Positions 30,668 to 38,298 of a DNA stretch of 64,000 nucleotides are shown in pieces (position 1 is the first letter of the stretch; each line of letters opens with the position of its first letter). The stretch covers positions 104,384-168,383 of the IMG/VR virus record IMGVR_UViG_3300017971_002536; one strand, written 5' to 3'. The translations under genes were made by a program, and so were the position numbers. Under the pieces are notes generated by a model. That model had not been told where the DNA came from. It made no database searches and saw nothing but the letters and a program-made list of their open reading frames with translations. This DNA comes from a virus.

Positions 30668-30940
30668 TTATTTTGCACTTTTGTTGAAAATACTATCTGC
30701 AGCAAATCCTACTCCAAATGAAGCAACCCATCCTAAACCACCACTGGCAACTAACGCTCCAAACGCTACTATAGCAGCTATCACCGTTACTACAGATTCT
30801 TTTAAATGAGTTTTAAAATATGTTTTAATATCGGCTAAAGTTTCACCTTTGATTTTTCTTTTCGCAAAGTGTGAAATAACACCTAATAACATAATAAAAA
30901 AGTTTAATAATACATACCAAAATGTATATTCACCAAACAT
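30668..30940 (-). CDS. Putative holin
   Basis: 90 residues with two or three membrane segments: YTFWYVLLNFFIMLLGVIS near the N-terminus, ESVVTVIAAIVAFGALVASG, and GLGWVASFGVGFAADSIF. The intervening loop is basic (KRKIKGETLADIKTYFKTHL). Size and topology fit a class I or II holin that opens the inner membrane to the endolysin. The candidate endolysin (M15 peptidase, 47503-48036) is encoded elsewhere. It overlaps the upstream ATG by one base. Confidence 0.5.
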   Translation of the reverse strand: MFGEYTFWYVLLNFFIMLLGVISHFAKRKIKGETLADIKTYFKTHLKESVVTVIAAIVAFGALVASGGLGWVASFGVGFAADSIFNKSAK

Positions 30941-31524
30941 TAATCCTCTCCCTCTTTAAGTTTATCTAACTCTTTATTCACTTCCTCAAGTTCTTTTTCC
31001 CAAAATTTGATCAAATCATTTATATCAACATCCATCTTTTTCACTTCACCTTCAGATGTTACATATTCCAAACATCCCTTTTCTTTCATTTGTTTTATGT
31101 AACTCTCAATCTCAAGTTTAGAATCTTCATAAAATCCATTTTTCTTGTTATTCATATACTTTTCTTGATAACCAATAAAAGTACCCTCTTTCTCCATCTG
31201 GGCGTCCCGATCAAGTAAACATTGTAAACAAAACCCAAACTTATAATATACTTCAGTATCCTTTGACCTTTTACCCATTATTCCACTACATTTTGGGCAA
31301 AACAATGGTACTCTTACATCAGAAAACTTTGGAATACTTCTTACGATTCCATCTTTCATTTCCCACTCTTTACCATATTCATCTGTCCATGTGTCGCCTT
31401 CTTCGTGGCGCTCTTCTACCTTATCATAACCTATTTGAATCTTCTTGTCCGCTACACCGTGTAACGTCTCTTGAATCTTCTTTGGTTTTATGTAACCCAT
31501 AGGCCTTAAACTTGACTTCGCCAT
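30940..31524 (-). CDS. Zinc-ribbon protein of unknown function
   Basis: 194 residues. The centre holds a zinc ribbon: FCPKCSGIMGKRS and, 20 residues later, FCLQCLLDRD, giving C-x2-C...C-x2-C. The C-terminus is a long helical region (INDLIKFWEKELEEVNKELD). The N-terminus (SLRPMGYIKPKKIQETLHGV) is basic. Similar small ribbon proteins occur in T4-like marine phages without assigned roles. Translation starts after GGAGGCAGT, a good site. Confidence 0.5.
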   Translation of the reverse strand: MAKSSLRPMGYIKPKKIQETLHGVADKKIQIGYDKVEERHEEGDTWTDEYGKEWEMKDGIVRSIPKFSDVRVPLFCPKCSGIMGKRSKDTEVYYKFGFCLQCLLDRDAQMEKEGTFIGYQEKYMNNKKNGFYEDSKLEIESYIKQMKEKGCLEYVTSEGEVKKMDVDINDLIKFWEKELEEVNKELDKLKEGED

Positions 31525-31532
31525 ACTGCCTC

Positions 31533-32042
31533 CTATAATTTATTTTTTATCAAATTTTTTAATTTTATTCTCGTCTCTACCAAACCAAATTCTTTGGCTA
31601 ATTTTATAGCTTCCGGTTCATCAGCCAAACCACTTTTTACAAGTTTTGTATAATACTCAGGATCTTCCACTAAATGATCAATGGCAATCTCTTTAGCAGC
31701 TTCAGGATCAGGAGTATGTTCCATTTCTACCGCAATACCAACTTTTAGTTGTTTTGGACAAACCTTTTCTTCAGGTGTCCCGCTTCCTTTACCACCAGGT
31801 ATTATATCTTCTCTCGTCAAATGTTTTGGGAATGGAAACATCGGCTTACCACCAGCAGCTTTATTTTTTGGAGCATATTTATTCCATAATTTCTCAGCAA
31901 CTTTCTTGTCCACTTGTCCTAATAAGCTGTGTATCTTCTTTTGAACTTCATTCCCTTTTCGCCATTGATGTCCACTCGCCGTATGATCATAATACCAATT
32001 ATGACCCTTCATTAACGATTCTAATTCTTGAGCAACTCCCAT
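31533..32042 (-). CDS. DUF5661-like protein with a tag-like C-terminus
   Basis: 169 residues. The segment CPKQLKVGIAVEMEHTPDPE followed by EIAIDHLVEDPEYYTKL is the conserved core of DUF5661-type proteins (G-I-x-V-E-x-E-H-T, then D-H-L-x-E-D-P-x-Y-Y). The function of that family is unknown; it often appears in phage head genes and in fusions. The N-terminal half (GHNWYYDHTASGHQWRKGNE) is separate. Unusually, the last 13 residues (TRIKLKNLIKNKL) look like the genome's tag, but at the C-terminal end and without an L-x-E site. Confidence 0.6.
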   Translation of the reverse strand: MGVAQELESLMKGHNWYYDHTASGHQWRKGNEVQKKIHSLLGQVDKKVAEKLWNKYAPKNKAAGGKPMFPFPKHLTREDIIPGGKGSGTPEEKVCPKQLKVGIAVEMEHTPDPEAAKEIAIDHLVEDPEYYTKLVKSGLADEPEAIKLAKEFGLVETRIKLKNLIKNKL

Positions 32043-32053
32043 ATCATTACTCC

Positions 32054-32527
32054 TTATATTTTACCTTCATACCCAATAGCTTTATCACCAACAACTAATT
32101 CGGCATCATCGGCATATTTTTTATTGACAATCACTAATGTTTTTCCACCATGTTTAATTCTAAAATGAGCAACAGGTGACATAACAAAATCAATGTCCTT
32201 TTTCTTGAAAATAGCTTCTAATGGTTTTCTCATACTCATTAAAGCATTATCTTTAGCTATTTCACCAACCTTAGCAATTATCGGGTCTGTCGCCTCATTT
32301 ATATTTTTATCCTCTAAAACCTCAACAATCATTTCACGAATCTCTTGACGTATCACACCCTCTTTGATTTTTTTCTTCGCCGCTGGCCACTCTTTCTTGA
32401 TACGATTGAAAAATTCACTTCTCTTGTCGCCTAATTGAACAGGTGATTTCACTTCGTATTCGTCCATAAGAGCTTTGAAAAACTCCCGGTACGCTTGTTG
32501 TAATTTACTTAACTTTACTTTCGCCAT
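32054..32527 (-). CDS. Core-type protein with internal tag
   Basis: 157 residues. The first ~45 (LQQAYREFFKALMDEYEVKS, then RSEFFNRIKKEW) match the FFKEKL/SDEEKK helix pair in the 29168 gene. An internal tag (IRQEIREMIVEVLEDKNINE) ends at about residue 76 before ATDPIIAKVGEIAKDNALMS, leaving an ~80-residue mature domain with DFVMSPVAHFRIKHGGKTLV strands. Either the leader is removed with its tag, or the two halves are separated in the prohead. It overlaps the upstream gene by 23 bases. Confidence 0.5.
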   Translation of the reverse strand: MAKVKLSKLQQAYREFFKALMDEYEVKSPVQLGDKRSEFFNRIKKEWPAAKKKIKEGVIRQEIREMIVEVLEDKNINEATDPIIAKVGEIAKDNALMSMRKPLEAIFKKKDIDFVMSPVAHFRIKHGGKTLVIVNKKYADDAELVVGDKAIGYEGKI

Positions 32528-33434
32528 TGTTTATCTCCTTATAGCTCTTTTTATTTTTCATTTCTTCTTTATGATACCCCTTTTTGAGTCTCAAATGTTC
32601 CTTGTCAAAAATACCCTCTTTTACACCTTTTTTCAAATAATAACCTATTGACGAAATAGCATCACTTAAAAAATCTTCGTCAAATCTCAGATAATACCTG
32701 GCTCTCTTTTTACCCAAATCTTTTTCACTTTGAATGGCGATTTGTTTTATCATATCATCTTGTTTCATACCTTTTTTGACTTTTTTATCTTTAATCAACT
32801 TTTTCGCCAATTCTTCGTGATAATATTCCTCTTTCAATATATGTTGGTATTCCTCTACAATAATCTCATAAAGTCTTTCTCTTGTGATTCCCATTTTCAC
32901 ATTCTCCTTTTTGAGCCGTGATTTTTCTCGGCGACCCTTATTAGTTGATTCATCCTCAAATCCACTTATCTTGCCACCTTTATGTGACGCATCCTTTCCA
33001 TCACCATTTCCATATGTACCTTTATCCCTATTGTACTTATTCAACTCTGCTCGATATTTCTTCATCTTATCTGATGATTGAAATTTCTTGTATTCATCCT
33101 TGTAATCTCGTTCTTTTTCTTCTTTCATCAACCCACGATTTACAAACCATTGTTTGTAAAATTGTGGAACATTGTTGAATTCCCTTATGGGAAATTCTTT
33201 GAGTACCGTCCAATAGGCTTCCATTTGTAAAGATTGTCGTTCATTGTTTTGTGATGAAATAGGTACAATCTCATATTTGTCGCCAATCTTCTCGGCGCTC
33301 ATCCACGAGGCAAATGAGTTGTTTGTCTTGATCGCAATACGGTCACCATACGATTGTGTACCATATTTCTCAACCATCGCCTCATATAAAGCCTTGTCCG
33401 CATATAATTTAAAATTTTTAAACTCTACAATCAT
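32505..33434 (-). CDS. Fusion of a small alpha/beta protein with a CTS-tagged protein
   Basis: 309 residues. The N-terminal ~115 (ALYEAMVEKYGTQSYGDRIA) form an unrecognised domain. Then follows a basic, glycine-rich stretch (KYRAELNKYNRDKGTYGNGD, KDASHKGGKISGFE), a segment known from other T4-like phage proteins. At residue 181 a new start-like tag begins (MGITRERLYEIIVEEYQHIL), followed by a Lys-rich helical region with repeated Glu/Lys (HEELAKKLIKDKKVKKGMKQ). The internal ATG at 32894 has AAGGAG nine bases before it, so a 129-residue tagged protein may also be made. Confidence 0.5.
   Translation of the reverse strand: MIVEFKNFKLYADKALYEAMVEKYGTQSYGDRIAIKTNNSFASWMSAEKIGDKYEIVPISSQNNERQSLQMEAYWTVLKEFPIREFNNVPQFYKQWFVNRGLMKEEKERDYKDEYKKFQSSDKMKKYRAELNKYNRDKGTYGNGDGKDASHKGGKISGFEDESTNKGRREKSRLKKENVKMGITRERLYEIIVEEYQHILKEEYYHEELAKKLIKDKKVKKGMKQDDMIKQIAIQSEKDLGKKRARYYLRFDEDFLSDAISSIGYYLKKGVKEGIFDKEHLRLKKGYHKEEMKNKKSYKEINNGESKVK
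32892..32909 (-). promoter_or_regulatory. Internal Shine-Dalgarno and ATG at an internal tag
   Basis: Minus-strand AAGGAG (32904-32909), nine bases, ATG at 32894, in frame inside the 32505-33434 gene. A GTG two codons earlier is an alternative. Confidence 0.55.
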
Positions 33435-33697
33435 ACTTTCAACTCATTTATTCTTTTACCAATACGTGTAGATGATTCATACACTACTTGTTGTTTACCG
33501 GTTTCGGTGTTAATCACTTTGATGAATCCCCAATCTTTTTGATTCGCCCAACGATTGATAGTTTCAATAGCTTCCGTCATAGAAACAACATTATTGTGTC
33601 CACTGGCCCACTGTAATCTGTAGATTCTTGGATTATCTTCTTTGTTTTCATTTGTTTCGTCGATAATCTTTTGGACGATGTTTTCATAATCACTCAT
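33431..33697 (-). CDS. Unrecognised small protein
   Basis: 88 residues from the ATG at 33697, chosen for AGGAGAGATTAAA upstream; the longer frame to 33733 overlaps the next gene. MSDYENIVQKIIDETNENKE gives a helical start without a basic tag. The remainder (PRIYRLQWASGHNNVVSMTE, WGFIKVINTETGKQQVVYES) has three strands and a helix, a possible small OB or SH3-like fold. It overlaps the 32505-33434 gene by four bases. Function unknown. Confidence 0.5.
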   Translation of the reverse strand: MSDYENIVQKIIDETNENKEDNPRIYRLQWASGHNNVVSMTEAIETINRWANQKDWGFIKVINTETGKQQVVYESSTRIGKRINELKV

Positions 33698-33713
33698 TTT
33701 AATCTCTCCTATA

Positions 33714-34313
33714 TTATGTTGGTATCTTGTCAAATTCTAAACCATACTTTTCACACAACTTTATACAATTTCTGTACGCTGAAAAGGCTTCATGTTCATT
33801 ATCACTTTTTGACAATCTTTTTAATTTTTTTACTTTTTTAAATTCTTCATGAGTCATATTCCCATAAATAAAATTTTCCACCGTAGGAACATTATCTCGT
33901 TCTATTTCTTCATGTAACAAACGACCGACTTTCCTATCATGTTCTTTCGTCGCAGTTAACGAATTTCCAAACATCATATTCGAAATGTTTTCATTACGTT
34001 GTGCGTCTTCATCTTTATATTCATACATCAAAAAATAAAGAAAATTCAATATTGGTGTATGTACCGTAGGAATAAACCCATGTTCCTTTACAACATCGGC
34101 TTCCGATTTTCCTCGTCTTTTACCATCTTCAAGTAAAAGTTGTTGTTTTCGTGTTCCTTCCTCAATCCTTTTTTGGTATCGCTCATTATAATTATTAGCG
34201 ACCTCATTCAAACCCTCTTTTGATTTTTTGACCTTTTTGACCTGATCCACTATTCTATTACTCAAAATTGGATCATCTTTTAATATCGCCATGAGCGATG
34301 TACTCTTATTCAT
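33714..34313 (-). CDS. Unrecognised protein with a DUF2786-like C-terminal helix pair
   Basis: 199 residues. The N-terminal half is helical and charged (RIVDQVKKVKKSKEGLNEVA, ERYQKRIEEGTRKQQLLLED). The C-terminal ~50 (KRLSKSDNEHEAFSAYRNCI, KLCEKYGLEFDKIP) resemble DUF2786, where a N-x-x-E-A-x-x-A helix precedes a Y/G-L helix. The function of that family is unknown. The gene has a promoter box 24 bases upstream and is the first of the unit that runs toward the terminase. There is no tag. Confidence 0.5.
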   Translation of the reverse strand: MNKSTSLMAILKDDPILSNRIVDQVKKVKKSKEGLNEVANNYNERYQKRIEEGTRKQQLLLEDGKRRGKSEADVVKEHGFIPTVHTPILNFLYFLMYEYKDEDAQRNENISNMMFGNSLTATKEHDRKVGRLLHEEIERDNVPTVENFIYGNMTHEEFKKVKKLKRLSKSDNEHEAFSAYRNCIKLCEKYGLEFDKIPT

Positions 34314-34336
34314 ACGTCACCTTTCTATTATACACT

Positions 34337-34349
34337 ACATATAAATATA
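34337..34349 (-). promoter_or_regulatory. Putative late promoter box at 34.3 kb
   Basis: Minus-strand TATATTTATATGT, 24 bases before the ATG at 34313. It begins the unit of tagged and lysis-like genes that precedes the terminase. Confidence 0.55.
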
Positions 34350-34373
34350 TCTTTATTTTATTTACCCTCTTTT

Positions 34374-37172
34374 TTACCCAAATTTAATAGAACCAAGTAT
34401 TTGATTTATAGGGGCAAACGTTCCGGTCAACTTATAAAGTTTATCCTTATACATAAATGTAATTCCTTCAGTTGGCACTATAGCATCAAATCCACCGATT
34501 GCATTCAATCTATCAAGTTGTACTTTCAACTTTTCCATCTTCTTTACATCATTCGCCGTTTCAAGTTCCTTTATCGTAGAGTCCAATTCTTTCTTCATTC
34601 GTTGTTGTGACGATTCTGGGGCGACCGCAAGAAATTCATTCAAATTCTTTAACACCTGAGCACCTAACTCCAAAAATAATAATTCAAATGGTTGTAAATT
34701 CTTCTTAACTTGAACAGCATGTTTCGTCTTGTCATACTTTAACGCCCAATCCAAAAACTTCTTGTCGTCTATTTCCTTTTTCATATCGTTGACCTTGTAT
34801 GACTTGTCATTGTACGCCCAACGTTTTATCAAATTCGTCAATACACTGTTTGGAAGTTTATATTTCTTCTTTTTCGCCTCTTTTGTAATAAAATCTTCCC
34901 ACCATTTTTGATGATACATAATGATTAAATCACTATCTTTTAATCCATATTTACTTTTTAACTTATTTAACCTATTATTGAACTTCGATTTTTGTTTTGA
35001 AAAATCTTGTGACTTTGGTAATGTGATAATTGGATTTTTTGAAAGTTTGAAATTCTCTTGAACCTCTTGATTTATTTGACGTATCATTCCATCTAACATT
35101 CTCGCTGATTCAGTACTTCCGCCCACAGGATTTCCATCTTCATCATATTCAATCGATCCGTGAAAGATTAAAATAGGAAAATCATAAGGTACTACATTCG
35201 TTGTTGCTGGATAAACTACTTCAATGTTCATGAAATTTTTACCTTCATCAAATACTTTTCTTCGTTGTTTTTCACTCAACTTTGATATAGCATTTTCCAT
35301 ATCTTTCATAGCAAATGTAAACGCATCATGAATCGCACCACGTCCGGCAAACATATCACTTATTTGTTGTGTCGTAAGGGCTTCCGCTCCAAAATTTTTG
35401 ATGTGTCCTTTGTTTCTTGCAGCGATTAATTTTCCATCTTTCCACGAAACCATAATGTTTTGACCATCTATTTTTTCTTGTACATTTTCAAGGCTTCCCT
35501 CAAGAGCCGTATCAATCATTGTTTTTAAGTCGCCAAAAGTTAAATCCCAATCATCAAATGGATGGGCAAGATGTCCAAACGCACCGCCTTCATTCAATAC
35601 TTGTTTGTCGGTCATTACATTGTTTGTCCACCATTCTTTTGAAAAAATACTTTCCTCTAATGGTTGTGATGCGTCACTCGTATCTTGTACTAATGGTTCA
35701 TGAGTCGCCATTTCTTTCTTTGGATCATCGATGATATTATCTTTCTTCTTATCACCTAATAACCAATCAACTACCTCATATCCCAAACGATTGGCGATGT
35801 GATCCATGTGTGATTTGTATTTCGCTATTGGATCAGGATAAGTTGTGTCTCTTACTCCCACGTCACCAAATGAAACATCACTTACATGATCATATTTATA
35901 TCTTTGATCAGCATATTCCTCTTTATCACCAGCTAAATAATCTACAATCTGCCATCCTAACTTGCCAGTTATTTCGTCCACGTCTCTATGATAATTGTTT
36001 GGATGTTTATAGAATGTGGCTGGCCCGTCGTCAACGGAAGCATCATCCGCTTGAGTTACCTCAAGTAATAGTTGTTTTACATTTACTTCACTTAAAAAAT
36101 CCTCTATTACGCTTGTCGCCAAGATTACACTCTCACTAAGTTTATTCGTGATCAAATCAAATGTTTTTTGATCAAATTTTCCATAAAGTTTTTTGTATAA
36201 AGCTTTCTTTCCCTTTTCACTTAATTGATCACTACCAAATAAATTTCTTAGTTGTGTTCCACTTATATTCTTTCCTGCTACATCTATCTTGAGTATAGGA
36301 GCAGTAATGTAATAACCCTCTTGATCAAATCCTTTTACATTTTTTCCGGTCCACGGTTTAAAATATTTTCCACCAAGGCGACCAGCATCTTTTTCACTAA
36401 ATACCGTCACATAAGCAGTTTTACTTGGATCATATTTCTTTTTAATTTCTACAGGATTAAATGGATTTTTTACTTTAACTATATTACCCTTTGGTATATC
36501 AAAGTTTTTAGAAATTATTTGTTTCTTTTCCATAAAGTTAAAAGGCGATCTTCCTGGCTCAACTTTATCAGATGTACCGATAAAAGTATTCTTCTTTCCA
36601 AACTTTTTCGCTAATAAATCATACATAGAATAATGACCTTTATGAAATGGTTGAAATCGACCTGCAGTTACAGCAACTACGTCCTTTACTTCGTTTTCTT
36701 CCTCTTTCACTACCATTTTCTTCGGATTCGCCAACCATGAATCATTACCAAATCTACCCTCTCCAAGTTGTGAAGCACTATCATCAAAAGTCGTTAACGC
36801 TTGTTCTAATGGTAAATCTACTTTCGTTACTGGAATGGTGTAATCGTCGCCATGTACTTCTTTATAGGCTAACCATCTATGATGTCCATCAAGTATCTTT
36901 CCCTCTTTTGATACAAATAAAGGATGTGTTACCCAATCAGTTTCCTGTATTTTCTTTTTTAAACTCTCAAGTTTCTCCGGTATATAATCTTCTTGAGTCG
37001 GTTTTAAATCACTACATTTAGCATTTCCTTGTTCATATCCAATATCATTTTCATCAAAGATTTTCAATACCTCGTCCACATCCTTGCCCTTGACCTGAGG
37101 CATATCTTTCCTCTCGATCTCTTGTATCATTTCTAAAATTATCGTTTCACTAAACTTCTTTATGTTATCCAT
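34374..37172 (-). CDS. Tagged polyprotein: ParB-like, NMN-adenylyltransferase-like and RNA-ligase-like domains
   Basis: 932 residues. After a tag-like helix (residues 5-22) comes a ParB/Srx-type domain with ILDGHHRWLA at 93-102. Next is a nucleotidyltransferase: GRFQPFHKGH at 171-180 and ISGTQLRNLF at 303-312. A middle region (375-500) has a twin L-G-(W/Y)-x-(I/V)-V-D-(Y/W)-L-x-G-D-K repeat. The last ~400 residues are a ligase: EKIDGQNIMVSW with the adenylated Lys at 567, FMNIEVVYP, and EGITFMYKDKLYKLTG near the end. Sites matching gp21 lie between domains: QLGE138, FLSE362, LLLE371, VLNE528. It would supply NAD synthesis and RNA sealing activities. Confidence 0.75.
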   Translation of the reverse strand: MDNIKKFSETIILEMIQEIERKDMPQVKGKDVDEVLKIFDENDIGYEQGNAKCSDLKPTQEDYIPEKLESLKKKIQETDWVTHPLFVSKEGKILDGHHRWLAYKEVHGDDYTIPVTKVDLPLEQALTTFDDSASQLGEGRFGNDSWLANPKKMVVKEEENEVKDVVAVTAGRFQPFHKGHYSMYDLLAKKFGKKNTFIGTSDKVEPGRSPFNFMEKKQIISKNFDIPKGNIVKVKNPFNPVEIKKKYDPSKTAYVTVFSEKDAGRLGGKYFKPWTGKNVKGFDQEGYYITAPILKIDVAGKNISGTQLRNLFGSDQLSEKGKKALYKKLYGKFDQKTFDLITNKLSESVILATSVIEDFLSEVNVKQLLLEVTQADDASVDDGPATFYKHPNNYHRDVDEITGKLGWQIVDYLAGDKEEYADQRYKYDHVSDVSFGDVGVRDTTYPDPIAKYKSHMDHIANRLGYEVVDWLLGDKKKDNIIDDPKKEMATHEPLVQDTSDASQPLEESIFSKEWWTNNVMTDKQVLNEGGAFGHLAHPFDDWDLTFGDLKTMIDTALEGSLENVQEKIDGQNIMVSWKDGKLIAARNKGHIKNFGAEALTTQQISDMFAGRGAIHDAFTFAMKDMENAISKLSEKQRRKVFDEGKNFMNIEVVYPATTNVVPYDFPILIFHGSIEYDEDGNPVGGSTESARMLDGMIRQINQEVQENFKLSKNPIITLPKSQDFSKQKSKFNNRLNKLKSKYGLKDSDLIIMYHQKWWEDFITKEAKKKKYKLPNSVLTNLIKRWAYNDKSYKVNDMKKEIDDKKFLDWALKYDKTKHAVQVKKNLQPFELLFLELGAQVLKNLNEFLAVAPESSQQRMKKELDSTIKELETANDVKKMEKLKVQLDRLNAIGGFDAIVPTEGITFMYKDKLYKLTGTFAPINQILGSIKFG

Positions 37173-37173
37173 A

Positions 37174-37728
37174 TTATTTTCCTACTTTTTGATACAACTT
37201 ATCTTTTATCTTTGGATTTATTTCTATCTTTTTCGCCTCTAAATAATCCAAGGCTTTCTTGTATTTTAATTGTTGTTTTGGTGAAGGCTTATCACTCAAG
37301 TTGTCCTCTAAATCTAATAACTTTATATCAAACGCGGTTGGCGACATCTTAGCCAATTTGTAAAGATATGTAGAATAATCTATACCTTTATCATGTGACA
37401 TAATCGTTACTAACTTAGCAATCGTTCCACCAAATAACTCTTTTATCCTCTTTAGAGTCCTTTGTGGATTTTTAGAATCTTCATACGTATCATGTAATAT
37501 AGCAAGAATTTGATGTTTCTTTGATAACCCTCTCTTTTTTGCGCGGTGATACACCCGCATTGGATGTACCATATAGGGCAACGGAGATTTCTTTCTCCAT
37601 TGACCGGAATGAACGTCACGAGCTAAATCAATAGCTTGTGTGACTTGATCTATTTCTACTAACGCAATATTGAAACGAAAGTCGTCATATTCTTCGCTTA
37701 TTAATTGACGTATCGATTCTCTTAACAA
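37174..37728 (-). CDS. CTS-tagged (p)ppGpp hydrolase-like HD enzyme
   Basis: 184 residues, starting at a TTG (37728) with CGGAGAATACTC upstream. The tag LRESIRQLISE ends I-S-E at residue 12. The catalytic domain matches SpoT/MESH1-type hydrolases: DVHSGQWRKKSPLPYMVHPM (His 40 and 55), LAILHDTYEDS (HD at 79-80) and DIKLLDLEDNLSD, where K-x-x-D-x-x-x-N corresponds to K-L-A-D-R-x-x-N. Length is typical for a small alarmone hydrolase with no synthetase domain. It would lower (p)ppGpp at injection or counter alarmone-type toxins. The stop is one base from the next gene. Confidence 0.75.
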   Translation of the reverse strand: MLRESIRQLISEEYDDFRFNIALVEIDQVTQAIDLARDVHSGQWRKKSPLPYMVHPMRVYHRAKKRGLSKKHQILAILHDTYEDSKNPQRTLKRIKELFGGTIAKLVTIMSHDKGIDYSTYLYKLAKMSPTAFDIKLLDLEDNLSDKPSPKQQLKYKKALDYLEAKKIEINPKIKDKLYQKVGK

Positions 37729-37740
37729 GAGTATTCTCCG

Positions 37741-38286
37741 TTATTGTAATATATTCTCCACTTGATACATGACCATTTTGGCTTGTATTGTATCTAAATC
37801 GTGAAATCTCTTTTTCGCCCAAGCTTTGACTTTTGCACTCGGCTTGTAATCAAACTCAACATATTCCTTCAAAGTCTTTTTGTGTTTCTTTGGAAGTTTG
37901 TTGAATTTCTCAATCAAGTTTTTGACCATCTTTTTGTCAGGTATTGAAATGTTCTCCGTAAATAATTGTTGTTTTGACTTCTCAACAACTTTTACTTCAT
38001 TCACTAACACTTGACGTTTTTCAATCAAATATTCTTCTCTCAAAGGCTCAAATACTACATCCTTTACCTTTACTTCCATTGACGCCTTTCCCTTTGGATT
38101 TTTGAAATTGTCCATCGGTGGTAATTGGATTTTACAATTACCTAATACGTCAATCGTTCCTTCGAATACTCGATTTACATCCTCGTCTTGTAATACCAAT
38201 CGCGCGGTCGCATCCTTTAATTCTGCTCCCTCAATCTTGATTTTACATTCCAAAACTTGTTTACGATCACTATGAAATCTTAACAT
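37741..38286 (-). CDS. Unrecognised structural-type protein
   Basis: 181 residues. The N-terminal ~90 form a beta-rich domain (VLECKIKIEGAELKDATARL and GKASMEVKVKDVVFEPL). QVLVNE precedes VKVVEKSKQQLF, a possible processing site. The C-terminal ~75 (KKMVKNLIEKFNKLPKKHKK and AWAKKRFHDLDTIQAKMVMY) is a basic helical region. It begins after GGAGATAAATA, 13 bases past the stop of the 952-residue fiber-like gene, so the two are probably co-expressed and may interact. I do not know the family. Confidence 0.5.
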   Translation of the reverse strand: MLRFHSDRKQVLECKIKIEGAELKDATARLVLQDEDVNRVFEGTIDVLGNCKIQLPPMDNFKNPKGKASMEVKVKDVVFEPLREEYLIEKRQVLVNEVKVVEKSKQQLFTENISIPDKKMVKNLIEKFNKLPKKHKKTLKEYVEFDYKPSAKVKAWAKKRFHDLDTIQAKMVMYQVENILQ

Positions 38287-38298
38287 TATTTATCTCCA

